Part shown: positions 1 through 10,168 of the stretch, one piece after another
Numbering within the stretch: position 1 is the first letter of the stretch
How the letters are laid out: the number at the start of each line of letters is the position of its first letter
Assembly (NCBI GenBank): GCA_003254885.1
Contig: QANT01004185.1
Coordinates: 1-35,352, forward strand
Length of the DNA stretch: 35,352 bases
DNA from: Purshia tridentata
Taxonomy: Eukaryota > Streptophyta > Magnoliopsida > Rosales > Rosaceae
Direction of reading: 5' to 3'
Notes under the pieces: generated by a model
What the model was told of the DNA's origin: nothing
The model's input: only the letters and a program-made list of their open reading frames with translations
Database searches by the model: none
Made by a program: the position numbers and the translations under genes

Positions 1-300
1 GCAATTGAGGGAGAGAAAAACTGAAGGGGAGCGGCGCAGCAGTCAGAGCGGCGATCGGAGCTTCTACAGGGATTGGGTTTTGCTGGGTTGGGATTGGGTT
101 TTGCTGGGTTGGGATCGGGGAGGAGAGGGCCGAGATGGGTTCTGCAGGAGAGAGCTAAGGAGGAAGAAGAAATGAAGAAATGGGGGAGGGGGTGTCTACC
201 GGAGACAGCTAGGGAGGAATTAAGAAGAAATGAAGAAATGGGAGGGGGTGGGTCTGCGGGAGAAGATGAAAAGGAATTACGGGGGTTTAAGGTTTTAAAA
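1..300. other. GC-rich, purine-rich interior of the CACTA element
   Basis: This stretch is much richer in G than the rest of the left region. It contains a 21-bp unit twice in tandem (71-91 and 92-112) and a second, roughly 65-bp, imperfect duplication around AGAAATGAAGAAATGGG (about 165-245). A frame is open across 73-348, but its repetitive Gly/Leu then Glu/Lys composition follows from the DNA repeats, and I recognise no domain. It may be a captured exon or simple expanded repeat; I cannot tell which. Confidence 0.35.
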
Positions 301-784
301 AAATTTCAAAACTTTAGGCGACGAAGTGTATTTTGTCTCCTAAAGTGACTTTAGGCGACGAAATTAAAGTTTTGAAATTTTTTGCGGGAATTGAGTCCCG
401 CCCTTTTTTTCACCTTAGGCAACGAAATTATAAAATTTCGTTGCCTAAAGTCTCTTAAAATTATGAAATTTTTTGCGGCAATTGACACGCCCCGACCCTC
501 GAGCACTTGAACATCAACTGAACCTGAAAACTGAAATTAATTCCTGAAGCTGTGGGCCCTTTTTATAAAACTGTGAGCCATGAATAATAAAGTAATTTAC
601 TGAAGCAACTGTAATTTTACAAAAACACATTTATATAAAACCAAATGTAAAACCTTTTACATAAAAGTCACAGTGAAAAATAACTTTCTGAAAACAGTGC
701 TGGTCCCACTGCCTCGTCTTCTCTTCACTGCCTCCTCAGCTAGCTCAACCTGCAAAACCAAACCCTGCACCCAACCATAGGTGC

Positions 785-808
785 ACCGGGTTTACACACA
801 AACCCGGT
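785..808. other. Perfect 9-bp hairpin near the U5 end of the Ty3 LTR
   Basis: ACCGGGTTT and AAACCCGGT flank a 6-base loop. The same place in the LTR at 19164-20536 (about 19430-19455) and in the inverted end at 21466-21763 keeps the GGTGCACCGGGTTTAAACAC context, with the stem partly decayed. Conservation across copies of different age suggests a role in the element RNA, which is inference. Confidence 0.55.
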
Positions 809-1491
809 AAGCTCACTAGAGCTCGTGTGAGTGAAATCTAACTGAAAACCTCAAAATAAACTCAATTAAAATAATCAGATCAGAGAACCAAATTAAGCCT
901 CGAACCACAAATAAACCACAAATCACAATCATAATCTGATTATCAATCCTCTAGACCAACCAATTCACTATCCCAATCTGTAATACCTCAATTATTCTCA
1001 ATTTAACTTCTAGACTGGAAATCACCTCGATTACGCCACAAGGTCCTAACTTAGAATCCCACTAGATTCTCCAATAAACTTAGAATCCTCGATTAAAACC
1101 ACTAATACTCTGAAGCCTTTTTCTTCTCATGAATCTCAATTGACCTTTGTTACTCCAACCCCGGTAATCGGTTCTCGCCTAAACCTTTACATTCCAAGTT
1201 TCCCAACACTTCACTGTCACCCCTTGAGATTCCCTTTAGTTTCAAAACATTTTATAAATCCACTGAAGACTCTTTGTAGAAACCCGCATTTGAAATTCAT
1301 TTTGCAAAGTCTTTTAGAAATTAATAAAGCTGATCAAAATCCCAGTTTATAAAACAAGAGCTGAAAATTCTGATAAATCAATAAAACTAGTCAGGTTCCC
1401 AAAATATCAATTAAGAACTGAAATCTATAATTCTCAAAAAAACAACTGTAGCTTACAATATAAATAAAACCATTATTTAAGTACCCTAGAA

Positions 1492-1645
1492 AACTGGCCA
1501 TACACTCGTACGGAATGCTGCATTATACGAGCAGGGCAAATCTAACTGGCCATACACCTGCACGGAATTCTGCATCGTACAGGCAGGGCAAAGCTAACTG
1601 GCCATACACCTGTACGGAATTCTGCATCGTACAGGCAGGGCAAAT
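1492..1645. repeat. 52-bp tandem repeat, three copies, each containing an inverted repeat
   Basis: Units start AACTGGCCATACAC at 1492, 1544 and 1596, spaced exactly 52 bp; the last unit is 50 bp. Each holds a short palindrome. Unit 1 pairs CTCGTA with TACGAG, and unit 3 pairs CCTGTACG with CGTACAGG. The repeat belongs to the solo LTR, and a partial fourth unit may follow at 1646. Confidence 0.8.
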
Positions 1646-3451
1646 AACTGTCATACGTGCACGCAGAGCTGCCCCCAAAGGGCGAGGCACCGCAACACAC
1701 GGCCCAAAGCCTATGTGTGTGTCACGATGGGTCCCAAAGACCTTACTGAACTCATCTGTAGCTGGGTACTCATACGGCAATTTAAATCCACTTTTAAGTT
1801 CTTCAAACCACAACTAATAAAATCTTTTCTTAAAGAACCAAAGTTTCCCAAAACTGATAAGTAAAATCAAATCTTTAACTTTAACCAAGAATAAACTGAG
1901 TTCTTAAAATCAGTTTCCCAAAACCGAAATCCACACTAAATCACGTTGAAAAACAATAATCTTAAAACCCCCGGGAATCCCAATCCTAACCAAAGTCTCC
2001 ACCTGGACTCACCGGTCCTCAACAAACCACTAAATCCTTACTTAAATTCCATTCATAATTTCGTACCCCTCTTAACTAGTACCAGCAACCAAACAACCAA
2101 GCATTCAAAACAGCCAAGTACTTACTAACTGAGAGTCAAAGGATCCTAGGTTCACTCACCGTGACCCCGCGAAAAGACTGAACTACCCTTCGTGCCCTTC
2201 GTGGCTCCTTTGCACGGATTCTAAAATCTGGGAGCACAACGGCATCGGAAATGCAATTCCCAAGCCGAGCGCACCTGTTAAGACCAGACAAACCAAGCAA
2301 GACAAAACAGAAATCACAACACGTTCTCAACCAAGTCAACAAACAACCGGAACAGCGGGAACCACCACGCTCGGGGGTTGCCCGGCCCACACTCGAAGGG
2401 TCCGAGAAACTCACCCAAACTCACCCACAAGCTCGGGTGGTTGGCCCGAGGCCGAAAACCAAGGAACGGTCGCTGGAACCGTCACACGCAGCGAGTCCCC
2501 CGACGGTCAACGGGCGGTCAACTACCGAAAACGAAAGTCACAATTAGCTAAAACAAATTACACAGGCACGTAGAGGAGATCGAGGGGATCAATTCTCGAA
2601 CCTGGGTCGACGGCCAAAAGTGGCCGGAAACTGACGAAAACTGGCCGGAAAGCCGGCGGCACACCTAGCTCCGATCCGCCACCCACGGCGGTCCCACGGG
2701 TCAATCGAACCCACCAACACGCTGGGCTCGACGAGAGGAAGAGATCTGGGCAGGTGGGAGGTCGCGTCGTCGCCGGAAACGCCGAGATCGCCTCCGTGAC
2801 GTCGACTGTGCACGTGCGATTCTTCTCTTTCCGAGCTGTTTCACGGGGAACTGCCACCACCGGAAGGAAGAGGGAGAGCAGGCGAGCACGGCGAGCCGTC
2901 GATCAGCCTCAGCTGCTGCCGGACGCGCTCCCACGCGCCGGCGAAAGTCGCGGCTGGAGGGAACACTCGCGAGGAGAGAGAAAGAACTATCGGGAGAGAG
3001 GAGAGAGAAATCTGGGGTATTCCTGGGTTTCTTTGCCTTTTTAAAAACCCCTTTTTCAAAATTACCAATTTGTCCTTCTCTTCACACGTCCGTAACTTCC
3101 AAACCGTAGCTCCGTTTGACGCGTGCTACGTGTCTACGAACTCGTGAAGACGAGATCTTTCTAATGAACCCAAAGTCAACGCAAAAAGACCTCCCGAACA
3201 AAAAGTCAACTTTTACCCCCCTTTTTAAAAGTCAAACTTTAAAATTTGAAAAACATCCAAAACGTTTTACTTTCCAAATAAAATCCCGAAAATCTTTAAA
3301 AAGCTTTTCAAAACTACTTTTGAAAGGTGCGGGGTGTTACAGCAATTGATCCGCCCATTTTTTTCACACCTTAGGTGACGAAAATATTTCATCTCTCAAA
3401 GGTTTGGGAGACGAAATTACAATTTCATCTCCTAAAATGTTTTTATTTTTT

Positions 3452-4290
3452 ATAAATCCGACCACCGTTACCTCACTTCTACATCTCCAATTGAACTAAA
3501 TTTTTGCATGAATAATCTTTAAGTGAGAAACTAAAAAATGAACGGTTCGGATAATTGGAAACACAATCCAAATGTGAGCTTCTACATATAAATACACTTA
3601 AAGATCGAGTTTTATTTTATTAACTTCTTCGTTGAAACCATGTTGTTTCAATAAGTGTGAAGATTACAACGTGATTTCAACGATCAAAGCCGTTCATTTT
3701 CTATGTTCATACTTGAAGATCGTCCCTGCAAGAAATCGATTTAATAAAAATTCATCTACCCATTCAATTATCATTATAAAAACCACGATCGTTCATAAAT
3801 TCGACCATTGTTACCTCACTTCTACATTTTTTATTGAACTATATTTTTGCAGGGATGATCTTTAAGTGGGGAACTAAAAGATGAACGGTTTAGATCGTTA
3901 GAAACACTATCGAGATGTGAGCTTCTACATATAAATACACTTGAAGAGTTTAATTGGATTAACTTTTTGTTGAAACCTTGTCGTTTCAATAATTGTGAAG
4001 ACCACAACATGATTTCAATGATCGGAGCCGTATATGTTCTATTTTTATACTCAAAGATAATCCATGCAAAAAATCAGCCAAATCTGAATTCATCTACCCA
4101 TTCAATTATCATTCGAAAAGCTATGATCGTTCATAAGTTTGACTACCATTACCTAACTTCTACATATCCTATTAAGCTAATTTTTTGCAAGTATGATATT
4201 TGAGTGGGGAACTAAAAAATGTATGGTTTGGATCTTTGGAAAGACAATCAAGATGTGAGCTTCTCCATATATAAATATTTACACACAAAA
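3452..4290. repeat. ~340-bp tandem repeat inside the CACTA element, about 2.5 copies
   Basis: Equivalent points (ATAAATCCGACCACC and variants, followed by CACTTCTACAT) fall at 3452, 3795 and 4133, giving periods of 343 and 338 bp. The third copy breaks off near 4290. Each unit contains GTTGAAACC...GTTTCAATAA, a module TTTTTGCAGGGATGATC, a 20-base spacer and ATGAACGGTTTAGATCG, and the phrase GTGAGCTTCTACATATAAAT. Two similar 77-78-codon open frames (3632-3865 and 3967-4203) are products of the repetition and carry no recognisable domain. Confidence 0.75.
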
Positions 4291-4307
4291 AATAGCACTG
4301 AGACTTT

Positions 4308-4704
4308 ATGAGACGAATTATTTTTAGGAAACGAAATAATTCGTCTCCTAAAACTTTGAGAGACGAATGTATAGATTCGTTGCCTAAAGAGACTATAAGA
4401 GATGAATTATTTTCGACGCCTAAAGTATCATTTCGTCGCCTAAAGCTACTTTAGGCGACGAATTAGTTTTTCGTCTCCTAAAGTAACTTTAGGCGACGAA
4501 TCTATACATTTGTCTCTCAAAGTTTTAGGAGATGAAATAATTTCATCGCCTAAAGTGACTTTAGGAGACGAATTTAAATTCGTAGCCTAAAGTGACTTTA
4601 GGCGACGAAATTATTTCGTCTCCTAAAATTTGATTGTTTTAGGCAATGAATTTCAAAATTAGTCTCCTAAAGTTTCGTCGCCTAAGTTATATTTTCTTGT
4701 AGTG
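4308..4704. repeat. CACTA subterminal array of alternating inverted motifs, ending in the terminal repeat
   Basis: About fourteen copies of TTTAGG(C/A)GACGAA alternate in orientation, so neighbouring copies pair into hairpins. A larger inverted repeat of roughly 75 bp links about 4308-4388 with about 4489-4565. The array ends at the TAGTG terminus (4700-4704). This is the expected architecture of a CACTA end and supports the main call. Confidence 0.75.
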
Positions 4705-4917
4705 ATACAGAATTTGACATACAGAATAAAATTGTCATAATAGCTAGTTCTATAACACTAACTTGCAAACAATAATTCAGGACGAAACATTTTGTGAAAA
4801 AACAATAATGACTGGAACTTGAAGGAAGCTCAAACTGTATAATTGCCTATGTAAACAGTCATCGTGTACAATAACCTGCATGTATAAGCAAAATGATATA
4901 ATAAAATTTGAGACTTA

Positions 4918-5109
4918 TTGCCAAGGGCCATCACCAAGGAGAAGAACATCATTCTCCCAGTCAACAAATACAAGTTGCCAGCCTGATCTCTGAGGGTCCT
5001 CTAATTGGCCTTCAAGGCCAAACATGCGTGCGAGCTCACCGCGTAGCTCATCATAGCTGCTGAATTTAGAAATATCCAGTGATCTCCCAAAGGACCCCGA
5101 CTTGTGAGC
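4918..5109 (-). pseudogene. ARF PB1-domain exon
   Basis: The exon follows a clean acceptor (TTTTTACAG) and encodes the start of the PB1 domain: [16 protein letters not shown], then the [10 protein letters not shown] segment, then the acidic OPCA-type motif [14 protein letters not shown]. The family normally has DREND...GDDPW, so Arg-to-Trp and Asp-to-Gly changes are present. The PB1 domain mediates head-to-tail pairing with Aux/IAA and other ARFs. At the exon end, where a GT donor should follow the Gln codon, the sequence runs straight into TAAG, giving a stop at 4915-4917. The 150-bp intron 5110-5259 has normal GT and AG borders. A degraded match to the next exon, including ACATA of the VWYIK region, is visible near 4830-4872 with one extra base. 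Confidence 0.85.
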
Positions 5110-5276
5110 CTGTAAAAATTGCACCATTCTAATAAAAAACAAAAATGAACAAGTAATCACATGATCCAGAAGCACACAAGGCCAAACAAAAGCTTGTCCA
5201 TACATCTAACCATTTTGTTAAGTAATAAAACGCTTTCAAAACAATCACAATTATCTTACCTTCACAAAGGTTCTAG

Positions 5277-5608
5277 TATTAGATGTAATTAAGGCATTTG
5301 TCTAATAATTAGCTTCAGGGTTAGCTCTGGTTAGTTAGTTTCAGTTTGTATTAATTATGTCCAAGTGGCATTGCATTACAGGGTAGTGCAAAATAGAATG
5401 TATGAGGTCACATGCTCTTAGAGGTGCAACGACTATGTAGCTGGTTTTGTCCTCTAGTGTAACTAAAATGGAATATATGTTTGCTCTCTGGATTTGCATG
5501 ACTTATGCACCAGAATTTTGCATCATCTTCCTCTCTCATTCTCCACATTCTCTCTGAACCTTCCTTACCATTTTTGGTCATATACCAGCGAAACAACACC
5601 ATTTAACA
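5277..5608 (+). repeat. 5' LTR of copia element 1
   Basis: 332 bp, starts TATTAGATGTAATT and ends ATTTAACA directly before the primer site. It carries a segment of about 12 bp (in CACCAGAATTTTGCATC) that the 3' LTR lacks. Confidence 0.93.
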
Positions 5609-5622
5609 TGGTATCAGTGGCC
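5609..5622 (+). other. Primer binding site (initiator Met tRNA type), copia element 1
   Basis: TGGTATCAGTGGCC follows the LTR without a gap. Plant copia elements typically have TGGTATCAGAGC here, complementary to the 3' end of initiator methionine tRNA; one or two bases differ in this copy. Confidence 0.85.
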
Positions 5623-5715
5623 TAGGTTGGATCAAGTGCTGGGCGTTGTGTACTGTGAGTGACTGTGAGTGAAAACAGAGAGCAATCCAATGAGAAAAGC
5701 TCTCTAGATCCAGAC

Positions 5716-6749
5716 ATGGCTGGGTCTGGCAGTGGTGAGCTAAGAGCTCCCATATTCGATGGCACTGAGTTCGAATTCTGGAAGGTACACATGATGACGA
5801 TCCTCAAGTCTCATGGCATTTGGAAATCCCAGAGCCAAAGAAGAAGAAAGGAAAGAAGGAAGGTGAACTTACCAGCATCGATGAAGATGATGAACTGGAA
5901 ACTTATCTGGAGGAACAAAATATGAAAGATGCAAAGGCACTTGGCATCATATAAGGAGCTGTCTCCAAAGAGATCTTCTCTCGAATTGTCAACCAAGATA
6001 CTTCTAAAGGTGCTTGGGATCTGCTACAAGAGGAATACTATGGTGATGAACAATCTAGGTCAGTTAAATTACAAAGTATAAGAAAAGAATTTGGATACAT
6101 GAGGATGAAGGAAAGTGAATCATTGTCTGACTATTCTGCTCAATTTTATGATTTAACTAACCAAATGGAAAAGTATGGTGAGTCTATATCTCAGTAGAGA
6201 ATGGTACAAAAAGTGTTAATTAGTTTAACAAAGATGTATGATCCCATGTGTGTAGTTCTTGAAAGAACATGTGATCTGAATTCTGTATCTATCAATGAAG
6301 TTTTTGGCTCACTCAAGAGCTATGAACTAAGACTAAGTAGGCATGATGATGATGAAGAGGAGGCTGAAAAGGCATTTGCTAGTATGAGCATTGCTCCCAA
6401 ATGGTAGAATAATCTAGCTAGAAATCAGGGCTATGATGGAGGAAAACGAAATTTCAAAGGTTGGAAGGGAAAATCCAAGAAATGGGATAACAAGCCTCAG
6501 TATAATTTGAAACAAGAAAGTGATGCAGGGAAGTCGAAGTGCAAAGTGTGTGACAAGGCTCACTATGGTGAATGTTGGTTTAAGGAAAAGGTGAAATGCT
6601 ACGACTGTAATAAGTTTGGGCATGTAATGAAGGACTGCCATCAACCAAATAAGAAGGGACAGGTTGTAAATTATGCATATCAAGTTCAGGAGCCTGCCAC
6701 CATGTTTTATGCATGCCACAAAGCCTCTGTGGATAAAGATCAAAGAACT
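5716..6749 (+). pseudogene. gag of copia element 1
   Basis: The start ATG (5716) opens MAGSGSGELRAPIFDGTEFE, a typical copia capsid N-terminus. The Gag protein packages the element RNA into cytoplasmic particles. The nucleocapsid zinc knuckle CYDCNKFGHVMKDC (6597-6638) is an intact CX2CX4HX4C. A frameshift lies just after the IWK residues near 5825, and in-frame stops occur near 5953 (TAA where element 2 has CAA), 6195 and 6405. Element 2 carries the same gene at similar length and gives the comparison for each break. It merges without a stop signal into the protease region in the family. Confidence 0.9.
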
Positions 6750-8110
6750 TGGTACTTGGATAATGGCTACATCAATCATATGACCAGTCATTAATCACTT
6801 CTGATTAATATTGACAAAAGTGTGAAATGTAAAGTGAAAATGGGAACTGGAGAACTTGTGGAATCCACTAGGAAGGGAGTGTTACCTGTGCAAACAAAAA
6901 GAGGTACAAGGTATATCTCAGAAGTCATGATTGTGCCAGGGTTAGATGAAAACCTTCGCAGTGTAGGACAAATGATGGAGCATGGTTACTGGTTGATATT
7001 TGGTGAGTTTATGGTATCCATATATGAAGACAAGAGTATGCAGATACCTATGGCAATGGTTCAAATGAAAGGAAGCAGGTGCTTCCCACTTGTACTCAAA
7101 GATATGTGTCCAACTTTTGCTAAGAAGGCTACTGTGATTGGCCCAAATTGGAAATGGCACAAAAGATTTGGCCATTTGAATTTTGAGAGTCTACAGCAAT
7201 TGCAAGACAAAGAAATGGTAATTGGCTTACCAAAGCTCATTAAAGGAGAGCATGTTTGTGAAGGGTGTGCTTTGAGCAAAGGTCACAAAGAGGGATTCGA
7301 CAAGGGAGAAACAGCTAGAGCTGCTGAACTACTTGAATTGGTTCACACAGATGTCTGTGGACCAATGTCAAAGAGTTTGGAGGAAACAAGTATTTCCTCA
7401 CATTCATTGATGACAAATCAAGAATGTGTTGGATATATTTTCTAAGGCATAAGTCTGATGTATTCTCTGTGTTCAGAAAGTTTAAAGCAATGGTGGAACC
7501 TCAAAGTGAGTACAAGGTGAGAAAATTGAGAAGTGACAGAGGTGGAGAATATACATCACTGGATTTTGAGAATTTTTGTGAAGAGTTTGGGATAGAAAAG
7601 CAACTTACTGTTGCCTATTCCCCACAGCAGAATGGTGTTGCTGAAAGGAAGAATAGGACAATTATAGAAATGGCAAGAGCAATGTTCCAAGAGAAGAAAC
7701 AGCCAAACTAATTCTAGGGTGAAGTAGTCAACACTGTTATGTATTTCCTGAATAGGTGTCCCACTCGAGCACTAAATAAACAAACTCCATTTGAAGTCTT
7801 TAGTGGAAGAAAACCTGGAGTAAAGCATCTGAGAATTTTTGGTTCAATGTGCTATACTCATATTCCTACTCAATTGAGACACAAACTGGATGATACAAGT
7901 CAAAAGGGGATTTCTGTTGGATATGGAACTAGAGAGAAAGGCTAGAGTCTTTGATCTGAAAAGCAATAAAGTGATTGTCTCAAGAAGTGTGATCTTTGAA
8001 GAAACAGGAATGTGGAATTCTGAATCAAAGTGCACTGAATACATCTCAATGGCTTGGAATGATGAAGATGACACTCGAGCTACTGAAAATGAAGATGGAC
8101 TTGATGTCAC
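6750..8110 (+). pseudogene. Protease and integrase region of copia element 1
   Basis: The aspartic protease motif reads WYLDNGYINHMT (6750 onward). The family has D-S/T-G, so the catalytic triplet is D-N-G and the protease is probably dead. A stop follows at about 6792. The integrase zinc-binding HHCC region lies around 7158-7268 (WHKRFGHL then CEGC). The catalytic triad is recognisable as HTDVCGPM (Asp at 7350-7352), RSDRGGEYTS and SPQQNGVAERKN. A frameshift near 7380 separates the first Asp from the second, and stops or frameshifts occur near 7709-7720 and 7945. The family integrase inserts the cDNA into the host genome. Confidence 0.9.
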
Positions 8111-8219
8111 TGGTCAAACTTCACAGAGTCCCTTCAATCCAATACTCTCATCTGATACCTGTACAAGTCCTTGTACCTCTCACTCACCTCCTAAGTCAAA
8201 AGCTGAAATTGATCCTGCA

Positions 8220-9800
8220 AGCACATATGACACCACTCCAAAGAAGTGGAGAAGCCTTGATGAAGTCCTTGCTCACTGCAAGGTGAGTATTGTGGAACCA
8301 GAAAGCTACTCAGAAGCAGCAAAAAACAAAGCGTTGCAAATGGCTATGGAAAATGAAATTGGCATGATAGAGAAGAACCAAACATGGCAGTTGGTTAATA
8401 GGCCAAGTGACAAACTGATAGTTGGTGTGAAATGGATATTTAAGACCAAACTTAACCTTGATGGTTCTATGCAGAAGCACAAAGCCAGACTAGTAGCAAA
8501 AGGCTATACACAAAAACCAAGTATTGACTTCAATGAGACATTTGCCCCTATGGCAAGACTAGATACAATCAAAACTCTAATTGCTCTAGCTGCACAGAAG
8601 GGTTCGAATTTGTATTAGCTAGATGTAAAGTCTGCCTTCCTCAATGGAGTGCTTGAAAAGGAGGTATATGTGGATCAACCTGATGGCTTCACTGTGAAAG
8701 GTCAAGAAGACAAGGTTTATAGATTGCACAAGGCTCTCTATGGCCTCAAACAGGCACCAAGAGCCTGGTACAGCAACATTGACACTTATTTGTTGCAGTG
8801 TGGTTTTGAGAAAAGTCCAAATGAGGCTACTTTTTATGTTAAGACAAAATAGAATCAGGGAACCCTCATTGTTTCACTCTATGTGGATGACATTGTTTAT
8901 ACTGGCAACAACAAAAGCACGCTTAAAGAGTTCAAAGCTGAGATGATGGATAAATATGAAATGACTGATTTGGGACTTCTACATCACTTTCTAAGAATTG
9001 GTGTAATTCAGCAAGAAGGGAGCATTTTCATTCATCAGAAAAAGTATGCTCAAAGTTTTTTAGAAAAATTTGGTTTAAAGGATTGCAAACCTGTGTCCAC
9101 CCCTTTAGCCACTACTGACAAACTTAGAAAGGAAGGTGGAAGTTTGCCAACGGATGAAGAACAATTTAGAAAGATCGTTGGAAGTCTACTTTACTTGACA
9201 ACTACTAGACTAGACATCATGTTTGTAGCTAGTCTTTTGGCTCGATTTATGCACTGTCCCTCTACCAAACACTTTGGTACTGCAAAAAGGGTATTGAGGT
9301 ATATTCAGGGAACAATTGACCATGGCATTCAATTCAAGAAAGGCACTCCTACTATTCTAACTGGATACTGTGATAGTGATTGGGGAGGAGATGAGGATGA
9401 CATGAAGTCCACCTCAAGGTATGCATTCTCTTTTGGAAGTGGAGCTTTCTCTTGGGCCTCTATGAAACAACATAGTGTTGCATTGTCAACAGCAAAGGCT
9501 GAGTATGTTAGTGCTACAAAAGCAACAACTCAAGCCATGTGGCTGAGATTTGTTTTACAAGACTTTGGTGAGGAACAGATGGATGCTACTCCACTTATGT
9601 GTGACAATACATCAGCAATTGTTATGACTAAGAATCCAGTCTTTCACTAAAGGTCTAAGCATATCAAGAGGAAATATCATTTTATTAGAGATGAGAGATG
9701 CAATAAATGAAGGTGAAATCGAGCTGTTCTATTGCAAGGGTGAGGAGCAGCTTGTTGACATTTTTACGAAGGCTTTTCCCAAAGATAGGTTTAATTTGCT
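8220..9800 (+). pseudogene. Reverse transcriptase and RNase H of copia element 1
   Basis: Reverse transcriptase blocks include [39 protein letters not shown] and the catalytic LYVDDIVYTG, with YVDD at 8880-8891 intact. RNase H follows with TGYCDSDWGG and the ALSTAKAEYVSATKA block. The family enzyme copies element RNA into DNA and removes the RNA strand. Stops fall after NLY (TAG at about 8617, where element 2 has CAA), at 8850-8852 and at about 9648. A small insertion near 9690 shifts the frame before the C-terminal region. Confidence 0.92.
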
Positions 9801-9836
9801 AAGAAGTCAACTTGGAATTTTATCAGTGAAATCCTT

Positions 9837-9845
9837 AGAAGGGAG
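9837..9845 (+). other. Polypurine tract of copia element 1
   Basis: AGAAGGGAG ends immediately before the 3' LTR. Element 2 has the same AGAAGGGAG at its equivalent place. It primes plus-strand DNA synthesis in these elements. Confidence 0.85.
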
Positions 9846-10163
9846 TATTAGATGTAATTAAGGCATTTGTCTAACAATTAGCTTCAGGGTTAGCTCTAGT
9901 TAGTTAGTTTCAGTTTGTATTAATTATGCCCAAGTGGCATTGCCTTACAGGGTAGTGCAAAACAGAATATATGAGCTCACATGCTCTTAGAGGTGCAACG
10001 GCTATATAGCTGGTTTTGTCCTCTAGTGTAACTGAAATGGAATATATGTTTGCTCTCTGGATTTGCATGACTTATGCACATCTTCTTCACTCATTCTCCT
10101 CATTCTCTCTAAACCTTCCCTGCCATTTTTGGTCATATACCAGTGAAACAACACTATTTGACA
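9846..10163 (+). repeat. 3' LTR of copia element 1
   Basis: 318 bp, starts TATTAGATG and ends ATTTGACA; followed by the TCTAG duplication. Differs from the 5' LTR at about 6% of compared sites by eye count. Confidence 0.93.
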
Positions 10164-10168
10164 TCTAG

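Larger units (their letters stand above)
483..3341 (-). mobile_element. Solo LTR of a Ty3/gypsy (Tekay/Del-like chromovirus) element
   Basis: The unit starts TGACACGCCCC and ends GGGGTGTTACA, so it has TG...CA borders, and it is flanked by a 5-bp duplication GCAAT (478-482 and 3342-3346). The uninterrupted site is mirrored by a related host repeat at about 393-410. No primer site, polyprotein or purine tract occurs inside, so this is a single LTR left after recombination. The orientation comes from its relative at 19164-20536, where a polypurine tract abuts the TGTAACACC end; by that rule U3 is at 3341 and U5 at 483. At ~2.86 kb it is long, as is usual for this lineage. Open frames inside it (for example 1515-1817, 2251-2547, 2558-2860) are not conserved genes. 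Confidence 0.8.
1..4704. mobile_element. CACTA (En/Spm-type) transposon, one end and part of the interior
   Basis: The right border reads TTCTTGTAGTG, the reverse complement of CACTACAAGAA, which is the classic plant CACTA terminal inverted repeat. Behind it lie many copies, in both orientations, of a 13-bp motif close to TTTAGGCGACGAA (around 310-460, 3370-3440 and 4308-4690). Such subterminal motif arrays are where the element's own DNA-binding protein docks in this superfamily. No second CACTA end is visible, so the element starts left of the window. No transposase coding is seen in this part. A solo LTR (483-3341) is nested inside; removing it and one GCAAT copy rejoins the motif array. 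Superfamily call is firm, family unknown. Confidence 0.75.
5277..10163 (+). mobile_element. Ty1/copia retrotransposon, element 1, full structure but coding-dead
   Basis: Two direct LTRs (5277-5608 and 9846-10163), an initiator-Met-type primer site, gag, protease, integrase, reverse transcriptase and RNase H in the Ty1/copia order, and a polypurine tract are all present. A 5-bp duplication TCTAG (5272-5276 and 10164-10168) marks insertion into an ARF exon. The LTRs begin TA rather than TG. Length is 4887 bp, normal for a plant copia element. The single polyprotein frame is broken by at least seven stops and several frameshifts, so it cannot move by itself. The LTR pair differs at about 19 of ~315 compared sites plus one gap. 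Its relative at 22699-27664 has a similar polyprotein but different LTRs. Confidence 0.95.

Noticed and set aside
73..348. Open frame beginning MGFAGLGLGFAGLG, possible small protein
   Set aside because: Its composition follows the 21-bp and ~65-bp DNA repeats, it runs into CACTA subterminal motifs, and no domain is recognisable.
1492..1645. Regular repeats suggesting a CRISPR array
   Set aside because: Units are contiguous 52-bp tandem copies with no unique spacers, inside a plant LTR.
1515..3068. Many overlapping frames in GC-rich DNA, possible gene cluster
   Set aside because: They are on both strands of a solo LTR with clear borders and target duplication, and the corresponding frames in the LTR at 19164 are not conserved.
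3632..4203. Two similar 77-78-codon frames, possible duplicated gene
   Set aside because: They lie at the same offset of a ~340-bp tandem repeat; the third copy and the DNA-level periodicity explain them without coding.
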